Assembly (NCBI GenBank): GCA_913063325.1
Contig: CAJXYE010000047.1
Coordinates: 1-37,855, forward strand
Reading direction: 5' to 3'
DNA from: an uncultured Colwellia sp.
GTDB lineage: Bacteria > Pseudomonadota > Gammaproteobacteria > Enterobacterales > Alteromonadaceae
Length of the DNA: 37,855 nucleotides
Shown: positions 27,376 to 35,273 of the stretch, one piece after another
Layout of the letters: each line of letters opens with the position of its first letter
How positions within the stretch are numbered: the stretch's first letter is position 1
Notes under the pieces: model-generated
What the model was told of the DNA's origin: nothing
Seen by the model: the letters and a program-made list of their open reading frames with translations, nothing else
Database searches by the model: none
Position numbers and translations under genes: made by a program

Positions 27376-27636
27376 CTAATGCTGTGCTTGGCCAATATCT
27401 TTGGCTCTGATATACGCTCAACCTAAACCTAAACTGTGCGGAATACTGCTATCAGATGGGTTGGCTTTACTGCCAAGGTTCAAGGTATCGATAGCTTCTT
27501 TATATTTCTCTTGTCGTTTATATAACTCAGCCCTAATGACATAAGCGGCGGCAAAGTAGGGTTCAATACGCATACTTTGTTGATATGCGGCTAATGCCTC
27601 GCTTATCTTATTCTGGTAACCTAAAACAATAACCAT
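27376..27636 (-). pseudogene. Fragment of a TPR protein with in-frame stop
   Basis: The minus strand encodes typical TPR sequence (EALAAYQQSMRIEPYFAAAY, then LYKRQEKYKEAIDTLNLGSK, and NPSDSSIPHSLGLG). A TGA at 27418-27420 then interrupts it, and the same frame continues TPR-like for 13 more codons (AYIRAKDIGQAQH) before another stop. Upstream of 27636 a stop closes the frame after three codons. From memory it resembles a segment of the large TPR proteins associated with multihaem cytochromes in Alteromonadales. It is a remnant rather than a working gene. Confidence 0.65.
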
Positions 27637-27775
27637 TATTTAATTGCTGTGGCTAAAGCTGAAACAACTCACAAACTCTGAAACATGCATCTTGAATGGT
27701 AACGGGGATATATATTTCATCAAAAATTTGTTTAATGAGCTTCTTTGCATAAATTTAAGTTAATACTGTACCTTT

Positions 27776-27901
27776 TTAATTTCCAATCCCGAATGAACTT
27801 TTTTTAATGGCAACAATCTTAATAATTGCTTCTTTACTAATATTTTTATCAGTAATTTGTATTTCATGACCATAGGTAACTTTATTTGTTAATAGGTTCA
27901 C
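27776..27901 (-). pseudogene. Possible remnant of an unidentified gene
   Basis: A 41-codon minus-strand frame from a GTG, reading protein-like (VTYGHEIQITDKNISKEA, then IIKIVAIKKSSFGIGN, and stop). It has no ribosome site and I do not recognise the family. It may be the 3' end of a deleted gene. Confidence 0.2.
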
Positions 27902-28068
27902 AGCACCATAAAACCTGTGAATTTAACCGTATTATGAATTAGGTTTGGTAAGACGCTTTGATTGATTTAATTACATACTGTTGCAGATTTTAATTTAATG
28001 TATTTATATACTTAATTATAGAATTGGGTCAATATTGAAGCGCTAATACATATTTCTAGGATTGAATA

Positions 28069-28635
28069 ATGAATAAAAAAATTACTTTAGCCATTGCCTT
28101 ATTAAGTGGCACATTTGTTACTGCTTGTGTGACCGTACCACAAGAGCCAGCCGTGAATAAAAATCAATTAGCTATTTCAAGTGTTCGAGATATTCCTATT
28201 TCTTATTCACAAGGTAGTCAGTTTTCACTTGCACCTAAGTATGTCGAAGAAACGTCATTAAAGGCGAAGCAAACACAAGTAATATATAAGCTATATGCTG
28301 ATGCTATTATTATGGATTTAAATAGTCATGGTTTTAAAAGTACCGGTGATGCTAAAAACTCTGCTTTTCATGTTGGTTTTGGTATTGCTTTAGCCAGTGA
28401 TTTATCAGATCAAACTATCAGTGATAAATTTGGTGTTACCCCAGGTTTACCGAGTAATGATGAATTAAAAAAGGGCAGTTTCTTAATTTACATTGAGGAT
28501 GCTCGTACTGGGAAAAAAGTATGGCGCGGTGCAGCACAGGGTTTTGCACATGAAAACATTGCTGAAGCAGAACGAGTGCAACGTGTTGAAAAAATTGTCA
28601 GCCGCGTAATGAAACAGTTTTACGTTACAAATTAG
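28069..28635 (+). CDS. DUF4136 lipoprotein
   Basis: A 188-residue predicted lipoprotein with lipobox FVTAC (Cys20) after an MNKK-led signal peptide. The body fits DUF4136, a family of small envelope lipoproteins of unknown function. A central segment, KKGSFLIYIEDARTGKKVWRG, and the C-terminal arginine/valine-rich helix (RVEKIVSRVMKQF) are its recognisable parts. Lys instead of Asp is found at residue 2 of the mature protein (C-V-T is what follows, with no Asp), so outer-membrane sorting is expected. A ribosome site (AGGA) precedes the ATG. The next gene, a DUF3016 protein, follows after 82 bases on the same strand and may be cotranscribed. Confidence 0.8.
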   Translation: MNKKITLAIALLSGTFVTACVTVPQEPAVNKNQLAISSVRDIPISYSQGSQFSLAPKYVEETSLKAKQTQVIYKLYADAIIMDLNSHGFKSTGDAKNSAFHVGFGIALASDLSDQTISDKFGVTPGLPSNDELKKGSFLIYIEDARTGKKVWRGAAQGFAHENIAEAERVQRVEKIVSRVMKQFYVTN

Positions 28636-28717
28636 TGCATTTACATATCAAATTGAGACAACTTAAGGTGATGAACCCTGCTTTAATAGGGTAAGTCGTT
28701 AATTTGAGGAACAGCAT

Positions 28718-29221
28718 ATGAAACAATCTATTTTATTGATTACATTACTCTCTGCAGGTTTTTTATTATCACCGAGTGCTTTTGCGGCAAGTAGTGAAGT
28801 GACATGGACTGACTATAAGAGTTACCGTGATATTGATCCGGGTAACGAAGGGCGTAAATCTTTTAGAGAGCGTACTTTTAAAGATCTAGAAAAACACTTT
28901 GCTAAACTTGCAGAAACATTACCTGAAGGGCAAGTGCTTAAAATTGACGTAACTGATGTTGATTTAGCAGGTGATACTAACGCGGCAGGTATACACAGAA
29001 CGCGTATTATTAAGCAAATTTACTCACCGCGTATGAACTTTTCATATGAGCTCCTTGATGCTAAAGGTAATGTGATTCAATCTGAAGAAGTGAGTATTCG
29101 TGACATGAACTTTATGTCGGGTAGCAATTTAAAGTATCGTAGCAAATCACTAGGTTACGAAAAGAAAATGCTCGATGATTGGTTTAAAGATACTTTTGAA
29201 GCAATCATTATTGAGAAGTAG
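28718..29221 (+). CDS. DUF3016 periplasmic protein
   Basis: A 167-residue protein with a cleavable signal peptide (cleavage near SAFA-AS). The body matches DUF3016: the start SSEVTWTDYKSYRDIDPGNE, then FRERTFKDLEKHFAKLAETL, the DVTDVDLAGDTN segment and IRDMNFMSGSN. The family is common in gammaproteobacteria and has no assigned function; a periplasmic or outer-membrane-associated location follows from the signal peptide. A good ribosome site (GAGGA) is present. A UUCG-capped terminator (29245-29268) ends the unit it may share with the DUF4136 gene. Confidence 0.82.
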   Translation: MKQSILLITLLSAGFLLSPSAFAASSEVTWTDYKSYRDIDPGNEGRKSFRERTFKDLEKHFAKLAETLPEGQVLKIDVTDVDLAGDTNAAGIHRTRIIKQIYSPRMNFSYELLDAKGNVIQSEEVSIRDMNFMSGSNLKYRSKSLGYEKKMLDDWFKDTFEAIIIEK

Positions 29222-29244
29222 TACTTCAGAATATACCTTTCTAT

Positions 29245-29268
29245 AAAAGTCACTTCGGTGGCTTTTTT
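29245..29268 (+). terminator. Intrinsic terminator after the DUF3016 gene
   Basis: AAAGTCAC and GTGGCTTT pair around a TTCG tetraloop, followed by further T residues. It is a compact classical terminator. Confidence 0.85.
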
Positions 29269-29351
29269 ATTATAAGCCATTGTATTTTCCCTTAAGTTTT
29301 TAAGTTATTATCCCTGTTATATTACTTTTTGTTATCACAAGGATAGGTGCA

Positions 29352-31013
29352 ATGAAGCTAGCCCCTAACACCACTATTTTTTGTCACCCTGGCGTGTTCT
29401 TTATACTCTTTTTTCTTATAGCTCACTCGTTTACCGCCGTTGCACAATCATCGAGTAGTAATGGTAAAGATGTTTCAATTAAAAAGATGCTTGATAGCAA
29501 TGAAAGCTCCGATGAAAGCTTAAGTGATCATACCATCGAGGATGAGTACAACGTGCCTCGTGATGAATATGAGAGAGGACAGCCAAGAAGCGCAATGGCG
29601 GGCTACTTACGGGCAATGCGCTCAGCAGACTTAGCTCTAGCCAGTAATTATTTAGATTATCGAAACCTATCAGAAAAAACACTCAATGTTGGTAAAGAGG
29701 AGTTAGCAAGGCAACTCGGTGTTGTGCTGAATCGTACGTTATGGGTAGATCTAAATAGCATTAGTGCTAAAAAGGAAGGTCGCCTTAACGATAACTTACC
29801 TTCCTATAGAGAGTTAGTAGGGAAGGTAGAATATCAGGACAATGATATTGATATATTGTTGCAACGTATACCCCGGGCTGAAGATAGAGTCAAGATATGG
29901 AAAATATCCAACGCTACTGTGGAGAAAATCCCCCGTTTATTTAAGCGTTATTCATATTCACCATTGGGCGAGTTTTTAGCTAAAAAACTACCCGCAATAG
30001 ACTTATTTGGTGTCATGCTTTGGCAGTGGTTCTATTTCACCTTAATGTTATCGCTATACTATTTCATCGCTAAGGTGTTCACTTGGTTGACAGCCTTTGG
30101 CATCAAACGCGCTTATAAAAAAGTGTCTAACGAAGTCTTAACGTTTATTAAAGAGCCTGTAGCCTTATTAATGGCAGTAATACTTGCGCGTAATTTTCAT
30201 GATGAAGCCAATGTTACTATTGCTTTGAAAGCCGTAACCGAAGGCAGTACTCTATTAACTATCGCCTGGTGCTGGGTGTTTTTTCGCTTCATTGATTTAA
30301 TGAAAAAAATATTGGCAGATAAATTTATAGCACAAGATAAACCGTTAGCTGTCTATTTAATAAGACCTGCAGGCACTGTAGTAAAGCTAGTCGTTTTCAC
30401 TATTGCTACATTAAACTGGTTGGAGAATCTTGGTTTTAATGCCTCAACATTATTGGCAGGTTTAGGTATTGGTGGCCTAGCCATTGCACTTGCGGCGCAA
30501 AAAACAGTAGAAAATATTATTGGTGCGATTACCTTGTATACATCAGCTCCAATTAAAATCGGGGATTTTTGTCGATTTGGTAACAGCTTTGGTGTGATAG
30601 AAGAGATAGGTTTACGTTCTACGCGTATACGCACATTAGACCGAAGTGTTATTTATGTGGCTAATGCAAAATTCATTGATATGAATCTTGAAAATTTTTC
30701 AGAGCGTGAAAAAATAGCGTTTAGACCTAAAATATTCTTAGCGCCTAATACATCAAAAGAAAATATCGATGCGCTTTTGGAGGCAATTAAGGCATTACTA
30801 AACGATACAGAAAGCATTGCCTCATCGCCGTTAAGGGCACATTTTAAAGCGTACACTATCTACGGCTTAGAGCTTGATATTTTAGCTTATGTAAAGACGA
30901 CAAATTTTGATGTGTTTCTTGATGAAATTAATCAACTCAACCTGAATATATTGGCTTTATTAAACGAACATGATTGTAGAGTTCAGGTGATGGCAGAAAA
31001 AATTACTGAGTAG
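29352..31013 (+). CDS. MscS-family mechanosensitive channel
   Basis: A 553-residue inner-membrane channel predicted to open under membrane tension and release solutes on hypo-osmotic shock. A signal peptide (about 1-31) leads into a periplasmic domain of about 180 residues with a partly charged start. Several TM helices follow (about 215-250, 270-290, 305-330, 345-370), then the pore helix with the MscS signature GLGIGGLAIALAAQKTVENI (about 372-391). The beta domain follows with IKIGDFCRFGNSFGVIEEIG and RTLDRSVIYVANAKFID, and a C-terminal alpha/beta domain. It is larger than E. coli MscS (286 residues) and closer to mid-size YbdG/MscM-like members. It has its own ribosome site and lies alone after a terminator. 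Confidence 0.92.
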   Translation: MKLAPNTTIFCHPGVFFILFFLIAHSFTAVAQSSSSNGKDVSIKKMLDSNESSDESLSDHTIEDEYNVPRDEYERGQPRSAMAGYLRAMRSADLALASNYLDYRNLSEKTLNVGKEELARQLGVVLNRTLWVDLNSISAKKEGRLNDNLPSYRELVGKVEYQDNDIDILLQRIPRAEDRVKIWKISNATVEKIPRLFKRYSYSPLGEFLAKKLPAIDLFGVMLWQWFYFTLMLSLYYFIAKVFTWLTAFGIKRAYKKVSNEVLTFIKEPVALLMAVILARNFHDEANVTIALKAVTEGSTLLTIAWCWVFFRFIDLMKKILADKFIAQDKPLAVYLIRPAGTVVKLVVFTIATLNWLENLGFNASTLLAGLGIGGLAIALAAQKTVENIIGAITLYTSAPIKIGDFCRFGNSFGVIEEIGLRSTRIRTLDRSVIYVANAKFIDMNLENFSEREKIAFRPKIFLAPNTSKENIDALLEAIKALLNDTESIASSPLRAHFKAYTIYGLELDILAYVKTTNFDVFLDEINQLNLNILALLNEHDCRVQVMAEKITE

Positions 31014-31146
31014 TTTAAGTAATCTGAACTCTGAACAAGTAATAAAAGTCGTCATTATCAAAAATTCTAATCGAGACAGCTCATTTTAGAATATAGAGCT
31101 TAGATTAACAGGCTTCAGCAATGACGGCTTTAACGTTAGTTCAGTA

Positions 31147-31452
31147 TTATTGATTATAGCTTTGTTCAAAGTTAGCTAAAACAGTGAAAAGTTGCTCTAT
31201 CTTTTTAACTAAAGCAATTAAAAGGCCTTGATCTTTACTTGATTGCCACTGAACAAGGTCATTAGCAATCTCTTCAACATATGGCTGAAAAGTATTTTCT
31301 GTACTTTCAAAGCCCGCATCAGCAGTGAAGATAGCCTTAAAACCGGCTTTTTTCTGTTCACGTAAATTAGCTAAGGTAGCATCAGCCGATAAAGATTTTT
31401 TTAAAATAACTGAAATATTTTCAATAAGTTGTTGTTCAATTGCTTTAGTCAT
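31147..31452 (-). CDS. Conserved-looking small protein of unknown function
   Basis: A 101-residue, mostly helical, acidic soluble protein (MTKAIEQQLIENISVIL at the start; YVEEIANDLVQWQSSKDQGL in the middle; IEQLFTVLANFEQSYNQ at the end). It has no signal peptide, membrane segment or cysteine. It starts with ATG 38 bases after the epmB stop on the same strand, so it may be cotranscribed. I do not recognise the family. Confidence 0.65.
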   Translation of the reverse strand: MTKAIEQQLIENISVILKKSLSADATLANLREQKKAGFKAIFTADAGFESTENTFQPYVEEIANDLVQWQSSKDQGLLIALVKKIEQLFTVLANFEQSYNQ

Positions 31453-31490
31453 AATACTTCTTATTAAGTCAATAGGATTTCTTTTGGCAA

Positions 31491-32531
31491 TTATGCCAGA
31501 TTGATCGGGGTTTTGTTAGCTTGGCCAGCAATTTCGCGTACTAATTTTGGCATCAAAAAACCGGGCAAACTTGCCAACATGGTCTTAACAATCGCAACAG
31601 CATCTTCTTCTAGCACATCAAAGTGGGCCGCACCTTGGACAGCATCAAACAGGTGCAAGTAGTATGGTTGAATACCTGCATCAAATAGCACTTCACTTAA
31701 GGTAATTAATATATTTGCATCATCATTTACACCACGTAATAAAACACTTTGATTAAATAGTGGTATACGTGCTTCTCGAAGCGGTTCAAGTGCTGTTATT
31801 AACTCATGGTTAATTTCATTTGGGTGGTTAATATGCAAAACCATGGTGGCTTTTAGACGCGATTGTTTTAATAAAGTCACTAGGCCTTTAGTAATCCTTT
31901 TTGGAATAACTACCGGTAAGCGACTATGGATACGTAATCGCGTAACATGGGGGATTTTTTCTATTTGTTCGATAAGCCAAGCCAAATGATCATCGCTAGC
32001 CATTAGCGGATCACCGCCACTAAAAATGACTTCATTAATTTCGTTATGCGTAGCAATATAATCGAGAGCACTTTGCCAGCGTTTTTTATTAGGGCTGTTA
32101 TCTTGATAAGGAAAGTGACGACGAAAGCAATAGCGACAATTTACCGCACAGCCAGATTTTACTATCATTAACACGCGATGTTTGTATTTATGTAGTAAAC
32201 CTTCAGCCACGGTATCATGCTCATCAAGCGGGTCTGCAGAGTAGCCATCAGTGATAACAAATTCTTTGGACAGTGGCATGACTTGCTTTAACAGTGGGTC
32301 GTTTATATCACCTTTTTTCATCCGCTTAATAAATGACAACGGTACTCGAACAGGAAATAAACTACGTGCTTTAAAGTGTTGAATATAATCATCTACTGCA
32401 ATATCAAGTAATGCTAGTAGCTTTTCTGGCTCGGTGACTACTTCACCTAACTCTTTTTGCCACGATTTTTCATTACAAAGATGCAAATCGTTGTGAATTT
32501 GGGTTATTATCTGCGGTAATTCTAATTTCAA
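31491..32531 (-). CDS. epmB: EF-P (R)-beta-lysine pathway enzyme EpmB (lysine 2,3-aminomutase)
   Basis: Radical-SAM, PLP-dependent enzyme that converts L-lysine to (R)-beta-lysine, which EpmA then attaches to EF-P. The 346 residues carry the radical-SAM cluster motif C128-x3-C132-x2-C135 (SGCAVNCRYCFRRHFPY), FSGGDPLMASD and the RIHSRLPVVIP strand. The N-terminal sequence (LGEVVTEPEKLLALLDI, RVPLSFIKRMKKGD) aligns well with the E. coli enzyme from memory. The start codon is TTG, with AGAG about ten bases upstream. It is divergent from efp across a 98-base gap, the classical arrangement. No epmA is seen in this window. Confidence 0.95.
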   Translation of the reverse strand: MKLELPQIITQIHNDLHLCNEKSWQKELGEVVTEPEKLLALLDIAVDDYIQHFKARSLFPVRVPLSFIKRMKKGDINDPLLKQVMPLSKEFVITDGYSADPLDEHDTVAEGLLHKYKHRVLMIVKSGCAVNCRYCFRRHFPYQDNSPNKKRWQSALDYIATHNEINEVIFSGGDPLMASDDHLAWLIEQIEKIPHVTRLRIHSRLPVVIPKRITKGLVTLLKQSRLKATMVLHINHPNEINHELITALEPLREARIPLFNQSVLLRGVNDDANILITLSEVLFDAGIQPYYLHLFDAVQGAAHFDVLEEDAVAIVKTMLASLPGFLMPKLVREIAGQANKTPINLA

Positions 32532-32629
32532 TTGAACATCTCTTGCTAACTGCTTCGCCCATTATAGCGGTTATAGGTTAGTGAAGATCAAATTAATAAC
32601 ACAGTAATTAATAAAAGAGCACTCTTATA

Positions 32630-33205
32630 ATGGCTAATTTCAGTACAAACCAGTTCAAAGCTGGTCTTAAAATCATGCTTGATGGCGAACCTTGTAACAT
32701 TCTTGAAAATGAATTGGTTAAGCCGGGTAAAGGTCAAGCCTTTAGTCGCGTTAAAATTCGTAAACTGGTTTCGGGTAAAGTGTTAGAAAAAACCTTTAAA
32801 TCAGGTGAAACGGTTGAAGGTGCTGATGTAATGGAAGTAGAGCTTGCTTATCTTTATGCAGATGGTGAGTTTTGGCACTTCATGAATAATGAAACTTTTG
32901 AGCAAATTGGTGCTGATGAAAAAGCAGTAGCTGATACCGTTAAATGGTTAGTTGAAGGTGATATTCATACCATTACTTTATGGAATAACACCCCTATCTC
33001 AGTAACGCCACCAAACTTTGTTGAAATTGATATTACCGAAACAGATCCTGGTTTGAAAGGTGATACAGCAGGTACAGGCGGAAAACCAGCAACATTAGCT
33101 ACGGGTGCCGTTGTTCGTGTTCCTTTGTTTGTACAAATTGGTGAGAAAGTTCGTATCGATACACGTTCTGGCGAATATGTTTCTCGTGCAACGAAAGCTC
33201 AATAA
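32630..33205 (+). CDS. efp: Elongation factor P
   Basis: Binds ribosomes stalled at polyproline and speeds peptide-bond formation. The 191 residues comprise three beta-barrel domains. The modification loop VKPGKGQAF carries Lys34, the residue that receives beta-lysine in EpmA/EpmB-type systems. The C-terminal signature [20 protein letters not shown] is present. The divergent epmB supports the beta-lysylated form rather than rhamnosylated EF-P, which carries Arg at this position. Confidence 0.98.
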   Translation: MANFSTNQFKAGLKIMLDGEPCNILENELVKPGKGQAFSRVKIRKLVSGKVLEKTFKSGETVEGADVMEVELAYLYADGEFWHFMNNETFEQIGADEKAVADTVKWLVEGDIHTITLWNNTPISVTPPNFVEIDITETDPGLKGDTAGTGGKPATLATGAVVRVPLFVQIGEKVRIDTRSGEYVSRATKAQ

Positions 33206-33244
33206 GCTTATTGGGTAGAATAAAATAAAGTTAAAGGAATAATT

Positions 33245-33928
33245 ATGTTTTTCAACAAGGTGTTAATGACTAAAGCAGTTATCTTCAGTACTGCTCTTGC
33301 CATAATGGCTTGCACAGTAAGTACTGATGCCAACGCTAAATATACAAAACGTGGTGAAAAATGGGAGTCGAGTTTTAAATTATTAAATAATCAGTCTAGT
33401 GATGTTGATGGTAATAATGGCTCTAAACTTGAGATAGATAGTGATTATGGCTGGGGTTTTACCCTAGGTTATAATGTTAATCCACATATTTTAGTGAACT
33501 TTGATTTTTCATCAACCACGCCAAGTTATACGGCGACAGCAATCGATGTTGATGACGGTAGTAGTGCACAAATAAACCACAAGATGGACTTGTTAGAGAG
33601 TCAATTTAATGTGATTTTTAGTTTGTTTGCTTCTAATTTTACTCCTTATGTACAGGCTGGAGTTGGTTGGAGTTTTGTCGATAGTAATATAGCAGATGGT
33701 CCGCCAGTCGGAGGTTGTTGGCAGACATGGTGGGGGTTATATTGTGATAGTTATCAAAATACATATAACGACGATCGTTTTTCTTACAATGTAGCGGTTG
33801 GCTTTCGATATGAGCTAGATAACAGTCTCTTTTTCCGTGCTAGTTATAGACAAGCAGTGATAGATTTTAGCGGCTCGGATGATGCTAATATCGGCTCATA
33901 TCACTTGGAAGTCGGTTCTATGTTTTAG
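33245..33928 (+). CDS. Small outer-membrane beta-barrel protein
   Basis: A 227-residue protein with a signal peptide (cleavage near ANA-KY) followed by alternating strands typical of an 8-stranded OmpW/OmpA-type barrel (for example GWGFTLGYNVNPHILVNFDF and PYVQAGVGWSFVD). It ends in VGSMF, with the terminal Phe expected for BAM-dependent barrels. One surface loop (about 153-175) is rich in Trp with two cysteines (GGCWQTWWGLYCDSY), which could form a disulfide. A good ribosome site (AAAGGA) precedes the ATG. It lies 39 bases after efp and is closed by a terminator at 33979-34017. Function is unknown. Confidence 0.82.
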   Translation: MFFNKVLMTKAVIFSTALAIMACTVSTDANAKYTKRGEKWESSFKLLNNQSSDVDGNNGSKLEIDSDYGWGFTLGYNVNPHILVNFDFSSTTPSYTATAIDVDDGSSAQINHKMDLLESQFNVIFSLFASNFTPYVQAGVGWSFVDSNIADGPPVGGCWQTWWGLYCDSYQNTYNDDRFSYNVAVGFRYELDNSLFFRASYRQAVIDFSGSDDANIGSYHLEVGSMF

Positions 33929-33978
33929 CTTATATGACCTAAAAAACACTTAAATCAAAAGTGCTTTGATTAAATAAT

Positions 33979-34017
33979 AAACCCAGTATGCAATGTTTTT
34001 TGTAAACTGGGTTTTTT
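33979..34017 (+). terminator. Intrinsic terminator after the outer-membrane barrel gene
   Basis: AAACCCAGT pairs with ACTGGGTTT, with a partly paired inner segment, and is followed by a T run. Confidence 0.8.
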
Positions 34018-34151
34018 ATTGACTATTAAAAAATAAATAAAAGTGCCAGATGGTCATTCTGGTTAAGTTACAAGCTATACATAAGCTAGCTGCTCAGGTA
34101 TATTATTTAGTCATTATATTCTTGTTATTTAACTTCTTTTAAGTAGGTCAC

Positions 34152-35174
34152 GTGAAAGAAAAATCAACGTCATTTGATATCGCCTATCGTGCTGGAGTTT
34201 CTCAGTCTACTGTTTCCAGAGCTTTACGTAATAGCCCATTAGTTAATGAGGCCACCAGAGAGAAAATCCAAGCCATAGCGAAAGAGCTAAATTACAAAGT
34301 TGATAAAAACGCCAGTAATTTACGCTCTCAACAAAGTGATACCATTGCTTTGCTGCTATTTGAAGATCCTACCAACGATGACTCGGCAATAAACCCCTTT
34401 TTCTTATCCATGTTAGGCAGCATCACCCGAGCTTGCTCAAAAAAAGGCTACGACTTACTGGTGTCTTTTCAACAAGCAAGTGATGACTGGCATGCTGATT
34501 TTGAAGACAGCAATAAAGCTGATGGCTTAATTTTGTTGGGGTATGGTGACTATGTTGACTACGAAGAGAAATTAGTTAAATTACTAGAGCAAGGTACTCA
34601 CTTTGTCCGCTGGGGAGCTGAAGTTAAAAACTTACCCCTGATCTCGATAGGTTGTGATAACTATCAAGGTGGTAAAGAAATGACTGAGCATCTCATCAAA
34701 AAAGGCCGTAAGAACATTGCCTTTTTGGGTAGTGCCTCTACTCATGCGCCAGAGTTTTTTGAACGCTATAAAGGCCATTGTGAGTCGTTAAAAAGTAATA
34801 ACATAGCGGTAAACCCACTATTGCAGTTTAATGCGCTTTATACCGAAGAAGCAGGTTACCAGGCCGCTTGTCAGTTGATTGATAGTGCAGAGTCTTTTGA
34901 TGCTATTTGTGCGGCGTGTGATTTGATTGCCATTGGTGCAATGCGTGCATTACAAGAACATAGTATTGAAATTCCAAGACAGGTTGCTTTGGTAGGTTTT
35001 GATGATATTGCTATTGCAAGCTTCACCTTTCCACCGCTAACCACGGTAAAACAAGATACTCAATTAGCGGGTGAGCTATTAGTTGAGACGTTACTAACGA
35101 TGATAAATGGTGAAGAAGCCAAAACGACCTTGATCCCACCAGAATTAGTTATCCGTAAATCTTGTGGTAGCTAG
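34152..35174 (+). CDS. LacI-family transcription regulator
   Basis: A 340-residue repressor-type protein: N-terminal LacI helix-turn-helix (about 6-28, IAYRAGVSQSTVSRALRNSP) and hinge helix (NASNLRS), then a periplasmic-binding-protein-like sugar domain (about 62-338; NPFFLSMLGSITRACSKKGY, KADGLILLGYGDY, VGFDDIAIASF, PLTTVKQD). The start is GTG at 34152, with AAGTAGG just upstream. Convergent with a sugar transporter gene and close to glucokinase, so those are its likely targets. Effector unknown; an alpha-glucoside or glucose derivative is a reasonable guess. Confidence 0.93.
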   Translation: MKEKSTSFDIAYRAGVSQSTVSRALRNSPLVNEATREKIQAIAKELNYKVDKNASNLRSQQSDTIALLLFEDPTNDDSAINPFFLSMLGSITRACSKKGYDLLVSFQQASDDWHADFEDSNKADGLILLGYGDYVDYEEKLVKLLEQGTHFVRWGAEVKNLPLISIGCDNYQGGKEMTEHLIKKGRKNIAFLGSASTHAPEFFERYKGHCESLKSNNIAVNPLLQFNALYTEEAGYQAACQLIDSAESFDAICAACDLIAIGAMRALQEHSIEIPRQVALVGFDDIAIASFTFPPLTTVKQDTQLAGELLVETLLTMINGEEAKTTLIPPELVIRKSCGS

Positions 35175-35212
35175 TTGAGTATTTTTTAATGTAAACCTAA
35201 TTCATTTAGAAA

Positions 35213-35241
35213 CTAAAAAGGCGCTTTAAGCGCCTTTTTAG
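35213..35241. terminator. Bidirectional terminator between LacI and transporter genes
   Basis: CTAAAAAGGCGCTT and its exact complement flank a single central base, giving A and T runs on both sides. It serves both convergent genes. Confidence 0.9.
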
Positions 35242-35273
35242 TTTGTTCAGTGAAGTCATTAGTGGTATTGGTA

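Larger units (their letters stand above)
27190..28068. other. 880-bp region of decayed genes and palindromes
   Basis: No intact gene is supported. It contains a large palindrome (27246-27305), a broken TPR gene fragment on the minus strand (27376-27636) and a second protein-like minus-strand fragment (27776-27901). Together they suggest an old locus that has degenerated between two intact neighbours. Confidence 0.6.

Noticed and set aside
27360..27420. Idea that the TPR fragment continues by frameshift into another frame (ending LMIKQAYK)
   Set aside because: The other frame is open and protein-like but I could not recognise it or show that it belongs to the same gene.
31023..31032. CTGAACTCTG, also found in the ends of the 22561-22792 element
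   Set aside because: Only 10 bases match and no partner inverted repeat lies nearby; probably chance.
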